Source: Streptomyces sp. DSM 15324 (lineage in GTDB: Bacteria > Actinomycetota > Actinomycetes > Streptomycetales > Streptomycetaceae). From it: a stretch of DNA of 64,000 nt. Shown here one piece after another: positions 63,174 to 64,000 of the stretch (positions within the stretch are counted from its first letter, which is position 1; each line of letters begins with the position of its first letter). Position numbers and translations under genes: made by a program. The stretch lies in contig NZ_KQ949032.1 in NCBI RefSeq assembly GCF_001514285.1, forward strand, positions 124,001 through 188,000, in the 5' to 3' direction. The notes under the pieces were generated by a model that was not told the DNA's origin, searched no databases, and saw only the letters and a program-made list of their open reading frames with translations.

Positions 63174-63764
63174 ATGGCAGGCGAGACCGTCATCACGGTC
63201 GTCGGCAACCTTGTCGATGACCCCGAGCTGCGCTTCACCCCCTCGGGTGCGGCGGTCGCGAAGTTCCGTGTCGCGTCCACCCCCCGCACCTTCGACCGTC
63301 AGACCAACGAGTGGAAGGACGGCGAGAGCCTGTTCCTGACCTGCTCGGTCTGGCGCCAGGCGGCGGAGAACGTCGCCGAGTCGCTCCAGCGAGGCATGCG
63401 CGTCGTCGTGCAGGGCCGGCTGAAGCAGCGGTCCTACGAGGACCGTGAGGGTGTCAAGCGCACGGTCTTCGAGCTGGACGTCGAGGAAGTCGGCCCCAGC
63501 CTGCGCAACGCCACGGCCAAGGTCACCAAGACCAGTGGTGGCGGCGGTGGCGGCGGACGCAGTGGCCAGGGCGGTTACGGCGGCGGTGGCGGCCAGGGTG
63601 GCGGCGGCTGGGGCGGCGGCCCCGGCGGCGGTCAGCAGGGCGGCGCGCCGGCCGACGACCCGTGGGCGACCGGCGCTCCCGCCGGTGGCAACCAGGGCGG
63701 CGGTGGCTGGGGTGGAAACTCCGGCGGCAGCGGCGGCGGCTACTCGGACGAGCCCCCCTTCTAG
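63174..63764 (+). CDS. ssb: Single-stranded DNA-binding protein
   Basis: A 196-residue SSB. The OB fold is at about 1-110 (MAGETVITVVGNLVDDPELRFTPSGAAVAKFRVAS, split; WRQAAENVAESLQRGMRVVVQGRLKQRSYED). A long Gly-rich linker (about 120-185) follows, and the protein-interaction tip SDEPPF is at the C-terminus. Located between rpsF and rpsR, it is the essential housekeeping copy. Confidence 0.97.
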   Translation: MAGETVITVVGNLVDDPELRFTPSGAAVAKFRVASTPRTFDRQTNEWKDGESLFLTCSVWRQAAENVAESLQRGMRVVVQGRLKQRSYEDREGVKRTVFELDVEEVGPSLRNATAKVTKTSGGGGGGGRSGQGGYGGGGGQGGGGWGGGPGGGQQGGAPADDPWATGAPAGGNQGGGGWGGNSGGSGGGYSDEPPF

Positions 63765-63804
63765 GGCTCGCATCCCCACTTCTTGATCACACAGGAGAAA
63801 CACC

Positions 63805-64000
63805 ATGGCGAAGCCGCCTGTGCGCAAGCCTAAGAAGAAGGTCTGCGCTTTCTGCAAGGACAAGGTCACGTACGTGGACTACAAGGACACGAACATGCTG
63901 CGGAAGTTCATTTCCGACCGCGGCAAGATCCGTGCCCGCCGCGTGACCGGCAACTGCACGCAGCACCAGCGTGACGTCGCCACGGCCGTCAAGAACAGCC
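63805..64000 (+). CDS. rpsR: 30S ribosomal protein S18, 3' end outside window
   Basis: Starts at ATG 63805 behind ACAGGAGA: MAKPPVRKPKKKVCAFCKDKV, then YKDTNMLRKFISDRGKIRARRVTGNCTQHQ. The CxxC and later Cys make this the zinc-binding (C+) form of S18. About 65 codons are present, with only the last dozen or so missing. Confidence 0.95.
   Translation, partial: MAKPPVRKPKKKVCAFCKDKVTYVDYKDTNMLRKFISDRGKIRARRVTGNCTQHQRDVATAVKNS

Overview
The window is the replication-origin region of a Streptomyces chromosome. The evidence is very high GC content, frequent GTG starts, GTGA/ATGA gene overlaps, and a gene order typical of Streptomyces: ftsW-like–pbpA–pknB–sortases–trpG–crgA … gyrA–gyrB–dciA–recF–gnd–dnaN–oriC–dnaA–rpmH–rnpA–yidD–yidC–jag–rsmG–parA–parB … trxA–trxB–sigM–murJ … rpsF–ssb–rpsR. 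I cannot name the species. The first gene (ftsW-like) and the last (rpsR) are cut by the window ends.

Layout. 1–9.6 kb is a cell-wall and division block: an FtsW/RodA polymerase, class B PbpA, the four-PASTA kinase PknB, three class E sortases with a glutamine amidotransferase among them, a DUF881 protein and CrgA. 9.5–9.8 kb holds a compact cluster of DnaA boxes outside oriC. 9.8–19.3 kb carries a rhomboid protease, a cyclophilin, several actinobacterial proteins of unknown role, an HTH regulator, a second Ser/Thr kinase with a collagen-like Pro/Thr-rich tail, and tRNA-Ala(TGC) and tRNA-Ile(GAT). 19.3–32.2 kb is the replication core: DUF3566, gyrA, gyrB, dciA-like, recF, gnd and dnaN on the minus strand, oriC at about 29.39–29.94 kb, then dnaA. 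32.5–38.4 kb is the plus-strand rpmH–rnpA–yidD–yidC–jag–rsmG–parA–parB series. 38.6–49.4 kb carries an acetyltransferase, thioredoxin and its reductase, ECF sigma factor M with a zinc-binding anti-sigma factor, a membrane pseudokinase, MurJ and a DUF6049 protein. 49.6–62.5 kb carries CCA-adding enzyme, LppU-like protein, an MFS transporter, inositol-phosphate synthase, a PadR regulator with a palindromic operator, a class A PBP, a GT87-like mannosyltransferase, a PLP racemase-fold protein and a FemX-type ligase. The window ends with rpsF–ssb–rpsR.

How the genes work together. Initiation (DnaA, DnaN, RecF, DciA-like, gyrase, oriC), origin segregation (ParA, ParB and nine perfect parS palindromes GTTTCACGTGAAAC plus three degenerate ones) and growth-zone wall synthesis (PbpA, FtsW-like, PknB, MurJ with its pseudokinase, class A PBP, FemX, sortases, CrgA) lie together. 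The least explained elements are non-coding: the DnaA-box cluster after crgA, two parS sites inside perfect 30-bp and 40-bp palindromes, parS sites embedded in coding sequence, and a plus-strand terminator-like hairpin near 19.0 kb with no upstream gene. I see no prophage, IS element, CRISPR array or biosynthetic gene cluster.
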